DNA from: a virus
Reading direction: 5' to 3' (one strand)
Virus record (IMG/VR): IMGVR_UViG_3300023172_000262
Coordinates: 1-20,048 of that record
Length of the DNA stretch: 20,048 bases
In this document: positions 19,833 through 20,048 of the stretch, piece by piece
Numbering within the stretch: position 1 is the first letter of the stretch
Layout of the letters: each line of letters begins with the position of its first letter
Position numbers and translations under genes: made by a program
The notes under the pieces: model-generated
Told to the model about the DNA's origin: nothing
The model's input: only the letters and a program-made list of their open reading frames with translations
Database searches by the model: none

Positions 19833-20033
19833 TTATTTTCGGTCATTCATTATGAGTTCATCATTACTCTGTATGTATTTTAGAGGCTGTCCTTCTCTAT
19901 GAAGTCTCAGACATTCCTTCGAGCAATACCATGTCTGACCGTCTACTGTATGTCCACAGTAAGTATCCATTGCTTTATGTAAGCCATTCTTTAATGGAAT
20001 AAAAAATAAATGATGTTTTTTACATTGGGTCAC
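19833..20033 (-). CDS. Small zinc-binding-like protein
   Basis: 66 residues with GTG start (20033); TAA lies five codons earlier. No clear ribosome site; ATG at residue 22 is the alternative. Cys/His clusters (CKKHH, YCGHTVDGQTWYCSKECLRLH) suggest a zinc ribbon or FYVE-like knuckle. No family name. Confidence 0.6.
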   Translation of the reverse strand: MTQCKKHHLFFIPLKNGLHKAMDTYCGHTVDGQTWYCSKECLRLHREGQPLKYIQSNDELIMNDRK

Positions 20034-20048
20034 AGTGTATCTATCTTA

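Noticed and set aside
1-20048. CRISPR array, IS element or integrase/att site
   Set aside because: No regularly spaced repeats, transposase motifs or flanking duplications were seen.

Overview
This window looks like a piece of a T4-like tailed phage (myovirus) genome, most likely infecting a marine alphaproteobacterium. Evidence for T4-like: adjacent genes resembling T4 gp59 (helicase loader) and gp33 (late-transcription co-activator), a PhoH-like ATPase, T4-type late promoters (TATAAATA), tightly packed genes with ATGA/TAATG overlaps, and strong AGGAG ribosome sites. Evidence for an alphaproteobacterial host: a circularly permuted (two-piece) tmRNA gene whose tag is ANDNFAPVETALAA, and a DUF1127 protein. 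The DNA is AT-rich. No photosystem genes, rRNA, CRISPR array, integrase or transposase were seen.

Layout, left to right (almost everything is on the minus strand, so transcription runs right to left). 1-2577: truncated membrane/coiled-coil protein, gp59, gp33 and an exported SleB-type cell-wall hydrolase with its own promoter. 2653-7333: a long co-directional block with small conserved proteins, a PD-(D/E)XK nuclease, a P-loop kinase-like protein, a short MscS-like protein, PhoH, an FmdB-type zinc ribbon and a class-3 lipase. 7393-8452: small proteins, ending the unit driven by a late promoter fused to a terminator at 8479-8516. 8556-9560: AbrB-like, MazG-like and small proteins plus tRNA-Pro(TGG). 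9561-11231: a structured leader, a possible AUA-started gene, two exported proteins and the permuted tmRNA with a consensus promoter. 11249-13838: a zinc peptidase-like protein, an M15 endolysin, a DUF1127 pair, and a unit with a Phe-rich leader peptide inside a long hairpin. 13842-17652: unknown protein and tail-fibre/structural genes under a late promoter. 17801-18246: the only plus-strand genes, three tiny ones, two of them membrane proteins, with tandem RNA hairpins. 18212-20033: small early-type genes with sigma70-like promoters and tRNA-Arg(TCT).

The genes suggest replication and late-transcription control (gp59, gp33), host-cell takeover at the translation level (tmRNA, two tRNAs), nucleotide handling (MazG, kinase), envelope remodelling and lysis (SleB-type hydrolase, M15 peptidase, lipase, exported beta-rich and glycine-zipper proteins), and adsorption (fibres). 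A repeated regulatory theme is visible: near-perfect TTGACA promoters with about 17-bp spacing, often followed at once by a hairpin at the expected 5' end of the RNA. All functional calls come from motif recognition by eye; no database search was run.
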